A DNA stretch of 64,000 nucleotides, from positions 26,752,501 to 26,816,500 of the forward strand of contig CP136894.1 of assembly GCA_034359265.1 (NCBI GenBank), in the 5' to 3' direction. This DNA comes from Canna indica. Taxonomy: Eukaryota; Streptophyta; Magnoliopsida; Zingiberales; Cannaceae. The notes under the pieces are model-generated. The model was not told where the DNA came from, did no database searches, and saw nothing but the letters and a program-made list of their open reading frames with translations. The position numbers and the translations under genes were made by a program. Shown here in pieces: positions 10,410 to 21,278 of this stretch (the first letter of the stretch is position 1; every line of letters begins with the position of its first letter).

Positions 10410-11430
10410 CTAAGAGTCCTATTTCGTCTTTCAGCAACACCATTCATAGTAGGACTCCCTAGCATGGTGTACTGTGGGACGATACCGCATTCCTCTAGGA
10501 ACTTAGCGAAAGGTCCTGGACGCTCTACAACATAACCGACCTATAGAGACACATAATTAGAAACAAATTAAATTTTTGTTTTTAAATCTTCACATTTAGA
10601 GACTAATAAACACAAAATTTGTTCCTACTTAGTCTCTAAAAATATTTTAGAGTCAGATCAATTAAGTGACTCTGTTGATAGTGTTTCTATAGCTTAGAGT
10701 CAAATCAATTAAGTGACTCTGTTGTTGTTGTTTCTATATATCTTAATTTATAGACTAATTAGGAATAAATTTTGTGTCTATTAGTCTCTAAATTTGAAGA
10801 TTTAGAAACAAAAATATATTTTGTCTCTAATTTTGTGTCTCTATAGGTGAATTATGTTGTAATGACGTTGTTCACCTGATCCGTCATATTTGCCATAGTA
10901 CTCACCACCACGGTCAGATCTAACAGCCTTAATCCTTTTACCAAGTTGATTTTCAACCTCAGCCTTAAAGGACTTGAACACATCCAGTGTGATTGAGACT
11001 TCTCACTGATTAAATATAGGTACCCATATCTGGAGTAATCATCTATGAACGTTATAAAATATTGTTGACCATTCCAAGAAGCCGTAGGGAAAGGTCCACA
11101 AACATATGTATAAATAAGTTCTAAGATGTCTGAACTCCTAATAGTACATGATCCCCTAATGTTTGTCTGTTTCCCCTTAATGCACTCAATATAGACATCA
11201 AAGTCCGTAGCATCAGGGATATGAAGAATCTCATCAGACACAAGCCTCTGTATCCTTTGTTTGGATATATAACCTAAGAGCTTATGCCACAAAATTGTGG
11301 AATTCTCATCAGTTAATTTTCGTTTTGTACCACGTGAACTGGTATGTAGGATTTCATTAAATAAAGCAATTACATCAAGCATATAAAAGTTATCACCACA
11401 TGATAAAGAACCGATACCAATAATATTTGG
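10410..11430 (-). pseudogene. Copia GAG-pre-integrase and integrase, split by a fold-back element
   Basis: From 11430 the minus strand encodes a pre-integrase domain (LWHKLLGYISKQRIQRLV, then a CIKGKQ-like element) and the integrase core with the first catalytic aspartate in FITFIDDYSRYGYLYL. A frameshift near 10960 moves the frame before GGEYYGKYDGSGEQ. After the 336-bp fold-back insertion, the core resumes as RPGPFAKFLEECGIVPQY, including the catalytic glutamate region GVAERRNRTL. The element then ends. Integrase would join element cDNA to host DNA. The gene is inactive because of the insertion, the frameshift and loss of RT. Confidence 0.85.
10526..10861. mobile_element. 336-bp fold-back (MITE-like) element in copia integrase
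   Basis: The left 120 bases and right 120 bases are imperfect reverse complements, starting TACAACATAA and ending TTATGTTGTA and sharing CCTATAGAGACACA and TTTAGAGACTAATA. The copia frame is interrupted in a conserved glutamine-arginine-proline-glycine stretch and a CGTC word appears on both sides, which may be what remains of a target duplication. The centre carries two copies of TCAATTAAGTGACTCTGTTG (about 10660 and 10707). No coding capacity. The superfamily is unclear. Confidence 0.75.
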
Positions 11431-12021
11431 TAGGGGTGGCAATCTGTGTCGTGTCATGTTTAAACGTGTCGTGTCTAAATGTGTCTCGTGTTGTAAAAAT
11501 CTAAATCCGAACCTGACCAGTTTATTAAACGTGTCAGAATATGTAAACCCGAACCCGACCCTTTAATTCCCAGGTTGACACGACACGACACACTTAACCC
11601 GTTTAAGTAAATGTATCTAAACGTGTACATGTGTACACCTACACGATACAATATGATAAACACAATTTCAATAGTGAACAAAATGAATGCTACTAAAATT
11701 AAAAATTAAACATAGTAAAAAGACTATTAATAACAAGACATGCTAAATATTTATAATTTTTTACTTTTTATTATATATATCTTTATAAACGGATAAATGG
11801 ATTAAATAGGTTCAGTAACACGATTAAACACGTTTAATTAAATGGGTTTAATCGTGTTTATACGGGTTACACGGGTTCAACCCAGATTAACACGATTATT
11901 TAGTCGTGTTAATTTGGGTTGAACTCGTTTAATGAAAACACATGTTTAGCCAAACACGAACCCGCGTAACTCCGTGTCGTGTCGTGTCGGGATATCGTGT
12001 CGTGTCAGAAAGTGCCAGTCG
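11431..12021. mobile_element. 591-bp MULE-like MITE with 10-bp target duplication
   Basis: Exact 10-base direct repeats TAATATTTGG flank the segment (11421-11430 and 12022-12031). Nine- to ten-base duplications are usual for Mutator-like elements. The ends share a degenerate inverted repeat (GGTGGCAATCTG versus CTGGCACTTTCTG). The inside is filled with CGTGTCGTGTC and ACACGTTTAA words in both orientations and has no coding capacity. It lies between protease and pre-integrase of the copia element, and the copia frame lines up across it when one repeat is discounted. Confidence 0.85.
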
Positions 12022-12500
12022 TAATATTTGGACTAAGAGACAAACTAAATTTTCCATTTCCAAATGAACAAGAATAATCGAATTTGTCCAATACGAAAAT
12101 AGAAATCAAATTTCGTCTAAAAGATGGTACTACAAAAGTCTCTTTTAAGTCTAAATAACATCTGGTTCGTAATAATAACCTAAAAGTGTCTATAGCTTCA
12201 ACTTCAACTGATTTGCCATCGCCCACATAGATGAATCTTTCAGCATCATTTGGCGTTCGGTAAGTCAGGCAACCTTGCTTAGACACACTTATGTGGGTAG
12301 TAGCACCAGAATCTATCCACCAAGTGTCTATGGGTATAGATGTCAAATTAACTTCAGAGCAAACTAGAGTGAGAAATGTGTCTTTCTTAGCACACCAAGC
12401 ATGATACTTGGTACAATCAAACTTTACATGTCCACCGGTCTTGCAAGAGAAATAGGTAGAAACTTTAAAATTTGTGCCAGTTAGTTTAGGGATGTAATTT
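12022..12500 (-). pseudogene. Copia gag knuckle and aspartic protease
   Basis: The minus-strand frame contains CKTGGHVKFDC (the CX4HX4C part of a zinc knuckle; the first cysteine is replaced by Phe-Ser), then WWIDSGATTHIS with an intact D-S-G catalytic triplet, then YVGDGKSVEVEAIDTF. This is the end of Gag and the protease of a Ty1-copia polyprotein. The frame runs on to the MITE insertion at 12022. The protease site is better preserved than in the gypsy element next door. Confidence 0.85.
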
Positions 12501-12979
12501 AATGAGGCGGTGGTTTTTGAAGAAGCAAAAATATTAGCTGAACAGAGAACAAAACAAAATAATAATATAATCAGCTCAATAAATAATTAAAACAAAAGAG
12601 AAATAAATAATAGCATGTCCCATTACAAGATACCAAGCACAAAATTTACACTTCATCTTTGGACAAAAATATCAACTTGTAAGCCGTACTCTCAATGCGG
12701 TAATCAAATATAGACAATCAGTCATGTCAAACAAGAAGTCTCTATTTGAACCGACTATTACCACAAGCACGCAAGGAATCCGACAAAATAGTAAGCTTTC
12801 TTTGGGCCGATCACTACCCGCATGAATTTCAAGCATGCAAATATCTTTTATATTCTAAAACTTGCTAATTCTAGACAAGAGAGCTCGCTTTGGCAAGATA
12901 TTATTTCAAATCAACATATTTCAAAATATTAGACATGATGAGTTATTATTTTATTTCATGTTAAATTGATTAAACTACA

Positions 12980-13370
12980 ATAAAGCGGTCAAAATTATGT
13001 TGAACCAATATTAATTGAGCAGATTAAGGCTAAATTAGGTTGATCATAATGCTAATTTTACTGAACCGGTTAAAATTATACTAAATCAAAAGCTAATTTT
13101 AGTGAACCAGTCAAGAAACCTAATGAACCACTTATTAATTGCATTGAACCGGTCCAAATTAACTTGAACCAGTGTTGAATCGAATCCAATTGCACTGAAC
13201 CGGATCTAATTTAGCGAACCAGACCCTAATTATCTTAAACCGGTGTTAAACCAGATCTAATTTGAGTGAACCAGACCAGAAATAATTAAACCTGAACCCA
13301 ACTTGATTAACCAGACCAAATTGAATTAAAGTGAACCGGGTTTTTAAAAAAAAATTGAATTGAACCAAAT
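12980..13370. repeat. Degenerate GAACCGG(T/A)CC-AATT repeat
   Basis: About fifteen copies of a word like TGAACCGGTCTAAATT occur at roughly 25-35-base spacing, with GAACCAGACC variants. The array is in the leader region of the truncated copia element. It has no open frame of interest, and I do not recognise it as a named satellite. Confidence 0.6.
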
Positions 13371-13429
13371 CTGTTTTTAATTTAATCACAACCATCCAAA
13401 CCCAAAGAATTTAATCTCACCCATTAATA

Positions 13430-14060
13430 CCTAATCTCCTCTTACGTAACCAAGGTTCTTTGAAAAGAACCCTAATTGTTTTCTTGCAACCGCCATGCCA
13501 CGAAATAACTGCAACTGCATCCTCTTCCCATTATCTGAAGCCACGAAGCCATGAAGCGGTTCATTAGAGGCTCCATGCAAGCGGCCGCCACCCTCCACTC
13601 TTCCACTGCGTTCACCACCACGCCAACGCCGGACAGTGAGGAGAAAGCGGAAGACGAGCGAGAGGGGACTTATTTGTAGCCACTGGGATTCATGGGAAGA
13701 AACCGGTTGAGGCAGGGGAGTCGACGAGCAACAGATGCAGAAGAAGGCCGACACCATATTCCTCCCCCTCCGGCCGAAGCAAATCAGCACCAATGTGATG
13801 CTTGCGTCGGTCGCACCGACGAAGAATTGGCATTAACACATGCAATCTCTCCTCCGCGCAGCTACTGAATCGACACAAGCAACCTCTCCTCCGTGGTCAC
13901 GTTGCCGACTACTAGACGGGATGGGCACTAAACGACAGCGTATGACCGGATGTGCCGCATATTGCCCATGGACCACTAGTCGCCGGCTTCGTGTCCGCAA
14001 AAAACAGGTTGCACCGGACGTCGACCCTCACGTAGGAAGATGAGAAGTTGCACGTATGAA
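13430..14060. other. GC-rich block, possible captured gene leader
   Basis: This block is far richer in GC and CpG than its neighbours and has overlapping open frames of up to 120 codons on the minus strand (13793-13431). None matches a family I recognise, and the predicted protein is low-complexity (many Arg, Gly and Ser). It could be the leader of the copia element or a transduced 5' part of a host gene. Confidence 0.35.
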
Positions 14061-14119
14061 GGAGAACAGAAAAGACGGGATAAATCCTTAGGCAGAGACT
14101 GCGACATCCCTTCCCAAAT

Positions 14120-14141
14120 TTATTTTATTTTATTTTATTTG
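14120..14141. repeat. (TTTTA)4 microsatellite
   Basis: Four TTTTA units in a row, immediately beside the GC-rich block. Confidence 0.85.
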
Positions 14142-14323
14142 TTCAATGAAAACAGTGTAATCAACAGATTATATTAAAATCATGATTCATGAAAATTACG
14201 GTTCTCAGAAGAGGATTTACGGCATTAACATATATGATAATTCATCAAATCATGAATCATGAAAAATAAAACAAGAACAAACATATATAATTAAGTTTTC
14301 TCAACAATTGAAGCATGCAGAAG

Positions 14324-14335
14324 GCTCTGATACCA
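14324..14335 (-). other. Primer-binding site of the truncated copia element
   Basis: Minus strand TGGTATCAGAGC, an exact match to the plant initiator-tRNA-Met primer site, two bases after the LTR end (TCATCA at 14338). Confidence 0.9.
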
Positions 14336-14337
14336 AT

Positions 14338-14772
14338 TGATGATAAAATTAAATAATAGGAATTTAATCTATACCTAGAATCATACATGTCAAATTATTG
14401 AAGAATATTATCAAAAACGGAAGCGTACTTGAATCCATCGCTGGAGTCGAAGAAATTGGGGCGGCCTTTCAAGTTAATGCACCGACCACGAGACATCTCT
14501 GAATAATGAAGATTTTGAGATTGGAACGAAGTGCATGATCCGAGGACTACAACTCATCTATTTATAGAAAAACCCTATATATATATGTACAATTAAATTT
14601 CATATATTATTGAGATGTCATGAGTCCATTGATAAATAACAGTTAGATCACTTAGATCTAGATCGTTAATTTTTGATAACGACGAATACACGTCTATTGA
14701 TGTGTGTTGATTCACATGAGGTTATTAAAATTAATTTAACAAGAGAAACAGATGATAAATAATGTTGAAACA
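14338..14772 (-). repeat. Probable 5' LTR of the truncated copia element (~435 bp)
   Basis: The inner end is fixed by the primer site. The outer end is my estimate: the first TG (minus strand TGTTTCAACATTATT) that gives a plausible copia LTR length. No second LTR is available to confirm it. Confidence 0.5.
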
Positions 14773-14897
14773 ACCTTTAGATATACAACACCTATTTTCA
14801 ATCTCAGTATCTCAGCTTGGCAACCAGACCAAACACTTACCTGTACAAGGCATTGAATAGCTTCCGAGGCAAAATCTATAACAACAGTAGACCATTA
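14773..14897 (-). other. Low-copy-looking stretch, possible host exon
   Basis: On the minus strand a short open segment ending CTTGTACAG is followed by GTAAGTG, a good splice donor, and is preceded by a TATAG acceptor-like sequence. This would encode about 11 residues (FASEAIQCLVQ). It continues past the Tourist-like MITE at 15732. I cannot name a gene. Confidence 0.25.
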
Positions 14898-15728
14898 GGT
14901 GCTGTTTGGTTAGCGAAAATTATTTTTTGGTTTGGTTTCAGTGAAACTGAAAACTTGGTTTCGAAAACTTAGTTTTGGTTTCTAGATTTCAGTTTTCTGA
15001 AAATGCGTTTGGTTAATAAAAATAACATCAGTTTTAGTTAGTTGATGAAACCAGTAAATATTTATTTGATTATAAAAAATAATATTAATTTTCCTTGAAC
15101 ATTTTTAGTAGTAATTAAATGTTTAGTTAGTTTACAAAATTAAATATTTGTTAATTTTACAAAATATTTAAATGATTTAATTAATTAAGTTATTGGTAAT
15201 TTAAGATTTTTTTGTTCAATTAGATATAAAAATTAATTAATTGTTATTATAAAATTTTTTTAAAAAAACAAGTCCAATGATCTAAAATTAGGTTTGATTA
15301 AATTATAAATATACCAACTTAAAGAAAATTGAGTTATTTAAAATTTGAGTTTGAGTCAATTAGATATAAATTGGTTTAATTATTTTATAAATTTAAGATA
15401 AAAGTTTGAGTTAAAAATGATGATTTTTATTTTTATTTTTAAAAATTCGATATAGTTTGATTTATTTTTAAATTAATTAATTTTATAAAAAAATATTTAT
15501 AATTACAAAGTTGTCACAGCATTTTGATAACGAAACCGACAGTCTCGAAACCACAGAAAATAATATTCTGTTGTTTTCATTTTTATTAAGAAAACTGGTT
15601 TCGTTTTCATTCTGGTTTCGATTCAGTTTCACGAAAGCACTAAACCAAACATGTTTTCGTAAGCAGTTTTGATTTCAGTAAAACTGAAACCATGAAAACA
15701 AACTTGATTTCGCTAACCAAACAGGCCC
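14898..15728. mobile_element. Tourist-like (PIF/Harbinger) non-autonomous element, 831 bp
   Basis: Ends GGTGCTGTTTGGTTAGCGAA and, on the other strand, GGGCCTGTTTGGTTAGCGAA agree at all but two positions. TTA lies directly outside each end (14895-14897 and 15729-15731), the target duplication of PIF/Harbinger elements. Subterminal regions repeat GTTTCAGTGAAACTGAAA-like words. The core is AT-rich and noncoding. Confidence 0.9.
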
Positions 15729-15731
15729 TTA

Positions 15732-16110
15732 GATTCCAACTATTTGAGGGTGACAGCATATATGGATCTCTTTCCACCATTGAACTATGCCTGCTAAATT
15801 TCACAATGACAACAACAACAATAATTTAAATCCATGTTAATTTAAGATACTTAACCAATGTTTGATGGGCGGCAGTTTTCATGCACAGACAACCATGGAC
15901 TACAACAGGTAATTATATGTAATTTTTTGTAATTTTTCATGTCTGTATTCAGGAAGAATATCAGTTGATACTTGATACAAAATTTACTTAATCAGCAAGA
16001 AAAAGTTGGCAAACAATATTAATTATATGTAGATGATTAGCATTCATCTTCCTCTCCTCAAAAATTTGCATGATACAACAATTTAGAGTAGAAGAAATCA
16101 ATTTGAACTT
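15732..16110. other. Unassigned sequence between MITE and CACTA-3
   Basis: No open frame or repeat family recognised. It may be the continuation of the host sequence at 14773-14897 and the lost 3' end of CACTA-3. Confidence 0.4.
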
Positions 16111-16119
16111 GAACTACGT

Positions 16120-16529
16120 ACCTCGAACTCGCTACATAATAAATCTCGATAATGGTTCGACACCTTGGTCCATGAAGTCCACGGCTCATGGAAGAAACTC
16201 TTAAGAATAATGGTAATGGCACGGGCGACATCATCTTACTGAAATCTACAACTCAAGTATAATAACATTATAAATAATAATTAATTATTAACAATTATAA
16301 TAAATAAATTTTGATACTTACTTTAGACCATTTAGCGATATCCGCTGACGCTGGTCGGACGATGAAGGTGCACCCCCCCCCCCGTATTAGGTCCACGAGG
16401 CCTACGACAATCTCAAGTTGGTGGTGGTGGTATAGCATCTGCCACGGCTGGTGCAGGTGGTGGTGCTATCGCGGGCGGCGGCGGCCGAGATAAACCTGTT
16501 CGATGAATCCTAGAACGGGCACGCGTCAT
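16120..16529 (-). pseudogene. CACTA-3 ORF1 (TNPA/Ptta-like), first exons
   Basis: Minus strand from 16529: an ATG opens a basic then proline-rich N terminus (MTRARSRIHRTGLSRP, then runs of Pro and Ala) that reaches a stop near 16426; the stretch includes C-runs near 16373. A later exon-like segment near 16230-16125 encodes ILKSFFHEPWTSWTKV, which resembles the start of the Ptta/En-Spm conserved region. ORF1 proteins of this class bind subterminal repeats and act with the TNP2 transposase. The remainder is lost. Confidence 0.5.
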
Positions 16530-16616
16530 CTACAAATATAAATGTTGATTAGTGATGTCAACCAATAATATAATATAAATTAATAGAAAAAAGATGTAAA
16601 ATATATATATTACATA

Positions 16617-18815
16617 TTAATCATCGATATCATCTAAATAATAATCGATTGAGTCATTTTCTTCTTCACTTGTCTCTTCATCTTCACAACTATTCTCATC
16701 CTCGTTCTCTGCATCATCTGATTTAACATCAACACTTTCTTTAGACAGACCTTGTGCAACGACTAAATTTTCATCTTCAAGTGTTTGACCCACAACTTTA
16801 ACTACAGGAGGATCACCCTCCTGATAAAAATAACCTAGTACAAATCTTGTAGTATCATTATCCTCTATCATTGGATCAATCATCAATCGTGCCTTAGTCT
16901 TACACACTGCCCGTCATTCCGATCTATCTCTTTGTCTGTCTGGATATTTTGTGTAATATACTTATTGTGTTTGTGATGCCAAAATAAAAGGCTCGTTCGA
17001 CACTAACTTTGATTTGAAATTAACGTCAACAAACTTATACTTTGGGTGAATTTGACTCCCCCGAGATGATCTGTCAAACCAGTGACATCTGAATATCACT
17101 ATTTTTTTGCACCCAACATATTGAAGCTCAAGTACTTCCTCAAGCAGTGCGTAGAAATCACAATCACAATCAATCCAACTGGAGCCTTTGACACAAACAC
17201 CGGCATTCATTGTCTTCTTCGTGGTTGAGTACTCCTTTGTATGAAATTTATATCCATTCACAAAGAATCTGTTATAGCATAAGACTAGTCATGACGGTCC
17301 ACATGCTAACTTGAGTAATTTGTTGTTTATTTCTTGAATATGTTCACTCGACCAAGTTTTGAACCAATTAAAGAAATTCTATGCTACGTTTATCTTGTAA
17401 TTCTTCCTCGAGTATATTCGGTGTCTGTGTACGAACTTTCGTGTCCAATTTTTGAATGAAAGGATCAACCTCGGGGCAATTCATCAGTATATATAATTAT
17501 GCAAGATGGTACTCATATTCAGTTAAATACCTCAATGGGCATGAGCCCAAACCACGACTAGGAAAACAAAATATTGGTAGACAATCTACAACGTTCACAT
17601 TTCCCCATCATCATTTCGGGAAAGACGAGTCAACCTTGTGTGCACATTGAACTCAAAATAGAAAGAACAGAAAGTTGATATCTCCTGAATTATATAAGCT
17701 TCACTTATTGAACCTTCCACCGCAGCTGTATTTTTTATTTTCCTTTTTAACCTCTACCTATACCTCTCGAATAACTACATCCACCGATACTGAACCGGAC
17801 CACCAACTCTTGCCTCGTATGCTAAGTGAACCGGTAGATGCTCCATCGAGTCAAAAAATCTAGGTGGAAATATCTGCTCTAATTTGCAAAGAATTTCTAC
17901 AATATTTTTCTCTAGCTTTTCCATATCTTCGATACGGAAGGCATTGGCGCAGATATCTCTGAAGAACAAACTAAGCTCGGTTAACGGACCCCAAATTTTG
18001 TCTGGTAAAATATCGCGGAATGCAATAGGGAGTAGTCTCTGCATGAACACATGACAGGCATGACTTTTCATTCATGATATTTTACCTTCGTCTACATTAA
18101 CGCATCGAGCTAAATTAGATGCATAACCATCTGGTAATTTGAGATCTATTATCCACTAGCAAACATCTTTTTGTTCTTGCTTACTGAGAACATAAGGGGC
18201 TTTCGATTTCACTTGTTTGTCGTTCACCTCCTGTAGATCTAAATCTGGACGTTTGCAATATACTTATAAGTCCATTCTTGTCTTCACATTATCTTTTATT
18301 TTTTCGGCAAAATCCATCACTGTATTAAAAATGTTCTCGAACACATTCTTTTCAATGTGCATCACATCCAAATTATGCCGAACTAGTAATGAGCTCCAGT
18401 AAGGCAGTTCCCAGAATATACTTTTTTTTGACCCAATTGTGTCTTTCTCCGAAACCACTAATTTTGTCAACCTCTCCGAATGTGATATCTGATAACACAG
18501 AAACCCGAGCTAACATTTGATTACCAAACAAACGCGGAGGTGGTCCGTCTTTTTCCACTATGCCCTTGATGAATTTATCTCTATTTCTCCGGTATGGATG
18601 ATCAAGTGGCAAAAATTGACCATGATAGTCAAAGTATGAAATCTTTCGTCCATGCCGAAGACTGAATGCTTTTGTTCGTTCCATACAATACAGACAACCA
18701 AGCCTTCCGTCTGTGCTCCAACCAGACAACATAGCATATGCCGGGAAGTCACTAATTGTCCACAATAATGCAGCCATCAAGTTGAAATTCCTTTTTTGAT
18801 GAATATCATAAGTGA
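16617..18815 (-). pseudogene. CACTA-3 TNP2/TNPD transposase, C-terminal two thirds
   Basis: Fragments on the minus strand: FNLMAALLWTISDFPAYAML and SGWSTDGRLGCLYC (TNP2 core, 18800-18650), RHNLDVMHIEKNVFENIFN (18390-18310), HVFMQRLLPIAFRDILPDKI (DUF4218-like, from 18040), a DUF4216 segment with FRCHWFD (near 17085), and a tail with 30 or more acidic residues ending near 16617. The frame is broken between fragments. The order matches the better preserved CACTA-2 copy. Confidence 0.85.
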
Positions 18816-18819
18816 TGAC

Positions 18820-19444
18820 TGTTGGCTTAAGGTTTTCAACATTTGTCTTAATCTCGGTTTTGATGATAACAAACATGGAACTAATGTTTTATTGAAAAAT
18901 CTTTCAGATTCTAAGTCGGTTAGCGCACGACGTCCCCGATCGAAAAAATCGAAGAAATCGGAGAAATCGGCAAGGACGCTCGTCGACGCCCAGGATTCTT
19001 CGAGAAGTTAGAGTTTAGGTTTAGGATGTCTAGTTTATATTGTAAATCCTCATGATTATGCATAAGAACCCAAAAACCAAACCCAGACCTCAAAACATGA
19101 AATCTCGAAACCGCCCTGAAATTCACTAAGCCTAGGGAGCGCCTTAGAGAGCTATATAACCTAGATATTTACTTGACATAAAAAATAGCGGTAATTGTTC
19201 CTTGGGTCAAAACTAGATCACGATGTATTTTTAAGGAATTTTAAAAAGCCTTTAGCATGCCCATATTTGACCCGGGAGATTAGAAAATTGTCGTTTTCGG
19301 AAAATTTGTACTAGACCCAAAAAACTAGATTTTAATTCTTAAGGATTTTGATTTTTTTAGATTTTTTTATTGAATCCAAATGGGGGTAATTCTTATATAA
19401 CATTTATATTTTAAATTTATTAACTTAAAGTTAATAAATGTTAC
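18820..19444 (+). repeat. Truncated SIRE LTR inside CACTA-3
   Basis: Begins TGTTGGCTTAAGG like the LTR at 1202 and stays clearly homologous for about 620 bases (GTTAGCGCACGACGTCC, AAAATAGCGGTAATT and so on). It stops inside the right arm of the AT-rich near-palindrome. No matching target duplication is present. About 300 codons of transposase are missing at the site, so the insertion or a later event deleted host-element DNA. Confidence 0.85.
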
Positions 19445-19726
19445 ATATTTCGATACGGGTGCTCAACAGATGTCGTATGAGTTACAGATGAAGATCCAAT
19501 ATTAGACGACGACATGCCTATGAATGACTCCCCATGTGAAATCCATGAAACTGTCTGTCGGTCTAGGAAAAATAAGTTGACACACCGACAATACGGACAT
19601 CTAATTTTGTCAACACTGATAAATTACGGATTTGAAAATGCGAAGTTCAAAAATTCCAGAACACCGTTCTTGAATTCTTCAAGTAAACCTCCACGGTACA
19701 TTCGACGATACATCCAACTACGATCT
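19445..19726 (-). pseudogene. CACTA-3 transposase N terminus (transposase-associated zinc domain)
   Basis: Minus strand ATG at 19726 opens MEDRSWMYRRMYRGG then FKNGVLEFLNFAF, typical of the N-terminal domain of CACTA TNP2 proteins. A stop and a one-base shift follow, then KIRCPYCRCVN, the CPxCxxCxN zinc motif. It is cut off by the SIRE LTR. Confidence 0.8.
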
Positions 19727-19888
19727 TCCATCATGATTCTATACGTGATATATCACAACAATCATTTCTTTTGAACTCTTCATAGGTGGGGTGGTCATAT
19801 TTCATTCAGGAATCAAATTATTCTACTTGCATTTAAATAATTTTTTAACATTCAATTTTAGTCAAAATTTCGGCAGCATTTTTCTACA

Positions 19889-19931
19889 GTTCTCCAAGTA
19901 TGCATATCATCTGGGTGCATACTTGGAGAAC
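19889..19931. repeat. Perfect 16-bp hairpin
   Basis: GTTCTCCAAGTATGCA (19889-19904) and TGCATACTTGGAGAAC (19916-19931) are exact reverse complements with an 11-base loop. It lies upstream of the CACTA-3 transposase start on the minus strand. Confidence 0.85.
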
Positions 19932-20054
19932 AAGGGATATCTGCTAGAATTTCAAACTGAAATGAATATTAAATTTTTTTTAACTGTAAGTAGAATAATT
20001 TTGATCCCAAACTGTCCAATCAGGGACAATTCAGAAATCGCAAAGAATCTATAA

Positions 20055-21278
20055 GTTTTGTACTTCCTATAGACAGTGATACAAACTCCGAATGGATCTA
20101 AGGTATTGTAAAAAATTTATGATCCAACGGTCGATAAGTTCATGTCACTTTATCAACTTGCTAATCGTAATATTATTTTTTTAATTTCAATCCTAAAATT
20201 ACTTAAGCAGATGACATGGACATTAGCAAGAAGTTAAGAAATTAATTGAAAGAATTGAAAGAACATCCATACAAGATAGAAATAGATCTTGTATACTATA
20301 ATAGCATAACATCAGGTGAAAACTTATGGTAAACCCATACAAAAATTGAAAACTTATGGTCAACCCACAGAAGAATCGAAAGAAAACCTATAAAGTCTGT
20401 CTCAGGAAAGGATGGTCTATATACGAGCTTTCTTCGAGGAGAAATATATCTTGATCACTATATTCAAGTTCTCTCTCTCCCCCTTGCATATTTACTTATT
20501 TATAGGTGTTTAGTGTTTGGACAGGGTCAACTTAGTACAATTAAAGGAGTGTTAGTGCACTGTATCTTAAAACTAACAATATTGAAACTTCAATCATTAA
20601 CCTTGAATTCAAGTGCTAGTGTTAAGTATGTTTTATCATGTAAAATACTGTAGAGGATTAACTAATGGCCATTGAACACTAGGATATATAATTTAAGTTT
20701 GTCTAACTTTCAGTACACTGTCGGCTTACATCCAAATAATAATGTGAATTTATTAAAAGTTTACCGTATGTTTCCCCTTTCAATAATAATGAGAGATGGA
20801 AGAGAAGCAAACAATAAAAAGAGCAGAAAAGTACATAGAAGATAATCACAATATATCAACATGGTCCTTAAGTGGTTCTTATAAAAGGATTTGTTAGAGT
20901 TAGAAACAGAATAAGAAACATAATTTTAGGATTTGTTAGAGTTCTGAGAAATAGAATAAGAAACAGAATAAGGATTTGTTCTTATAAAAGGATTTTAATT
21001 TCAATTAGTAGTAAATAATGGATTAACAAGGCAAAGGCCATTCCTAAATAATCCAGTCTACTATCAAGGCAAAGGACATTCCTAAATATTAAGAAACCAC
21101 CTCAGAATATTTTACATAAATAAATCAATGCACTTGAATCATTCAAAAGAAAATGCATTACAAGAAATTTGCACCTACGAACACATCTATGTTTGAATGC
21201 AGATTCTAGTTCTAATCTAAAACAATATAACAACTGAAATAAATGTCAATTTTATTAAATGTCAATTTTATTTGAACA
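20055..21278. other. No gene recognised
   Basis: Mixed AT-rich sequence. Local direct repeats only: AGGATTTGTTAGAGTT twice, RRGAAACAGAATAAG words at 20900-20980, GGCAAAGG(C/A)CATTCCTAAAT at about 21031 and 21067, and AAATGTCAATTTTATT twice just before the solo LTR. Confidence 0.5.

Larger units (their letters stand above)
10408..14772 (-). mobile_element. Truncated Ty1-copia element with nested MITEs
   Basis: On the minus strand: probable LTR (14772-14338), an exact tRNA-Met primer site (14335-14324), a long leader that includes a GC-rich block, a CCHC knuckle (near 12460), protease, pre-integrase zinc domain, and the integrase core up to ERRNRTL (near 10420). Protease followed by integrase is the copia order. 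RT and RNase H and the 3' LTR are missing; homology ends near 10410. Two small elements split the coding region (10526-10861 and 11431-12021). Confidence 0.8.
16110..20054 (-). mobile_element. CACTA-3: broken En/Spm element
   Basis: The minus strand carries, in order, the TNP2 N-terminal zinc domain (19726-19445), an inserted SIRE LTR piece (19444-18820), part of the TNP2 domain (18815 down), the DUF4218-like region, DUF4216, an acidic tail, and the first exons of an ORF1 gene (from 16529). This is the same gene order as CACTA-2. I could not find CACTA termini, so the limits are approximate. Confidence 0.75.

Noticed and set aside
13431..13878. GC-rich frames of 62-120 codons as a gene
   Set aside because: No recognisable domain, low-complexity composition, overlapping frames; kept only as an unassigned island.
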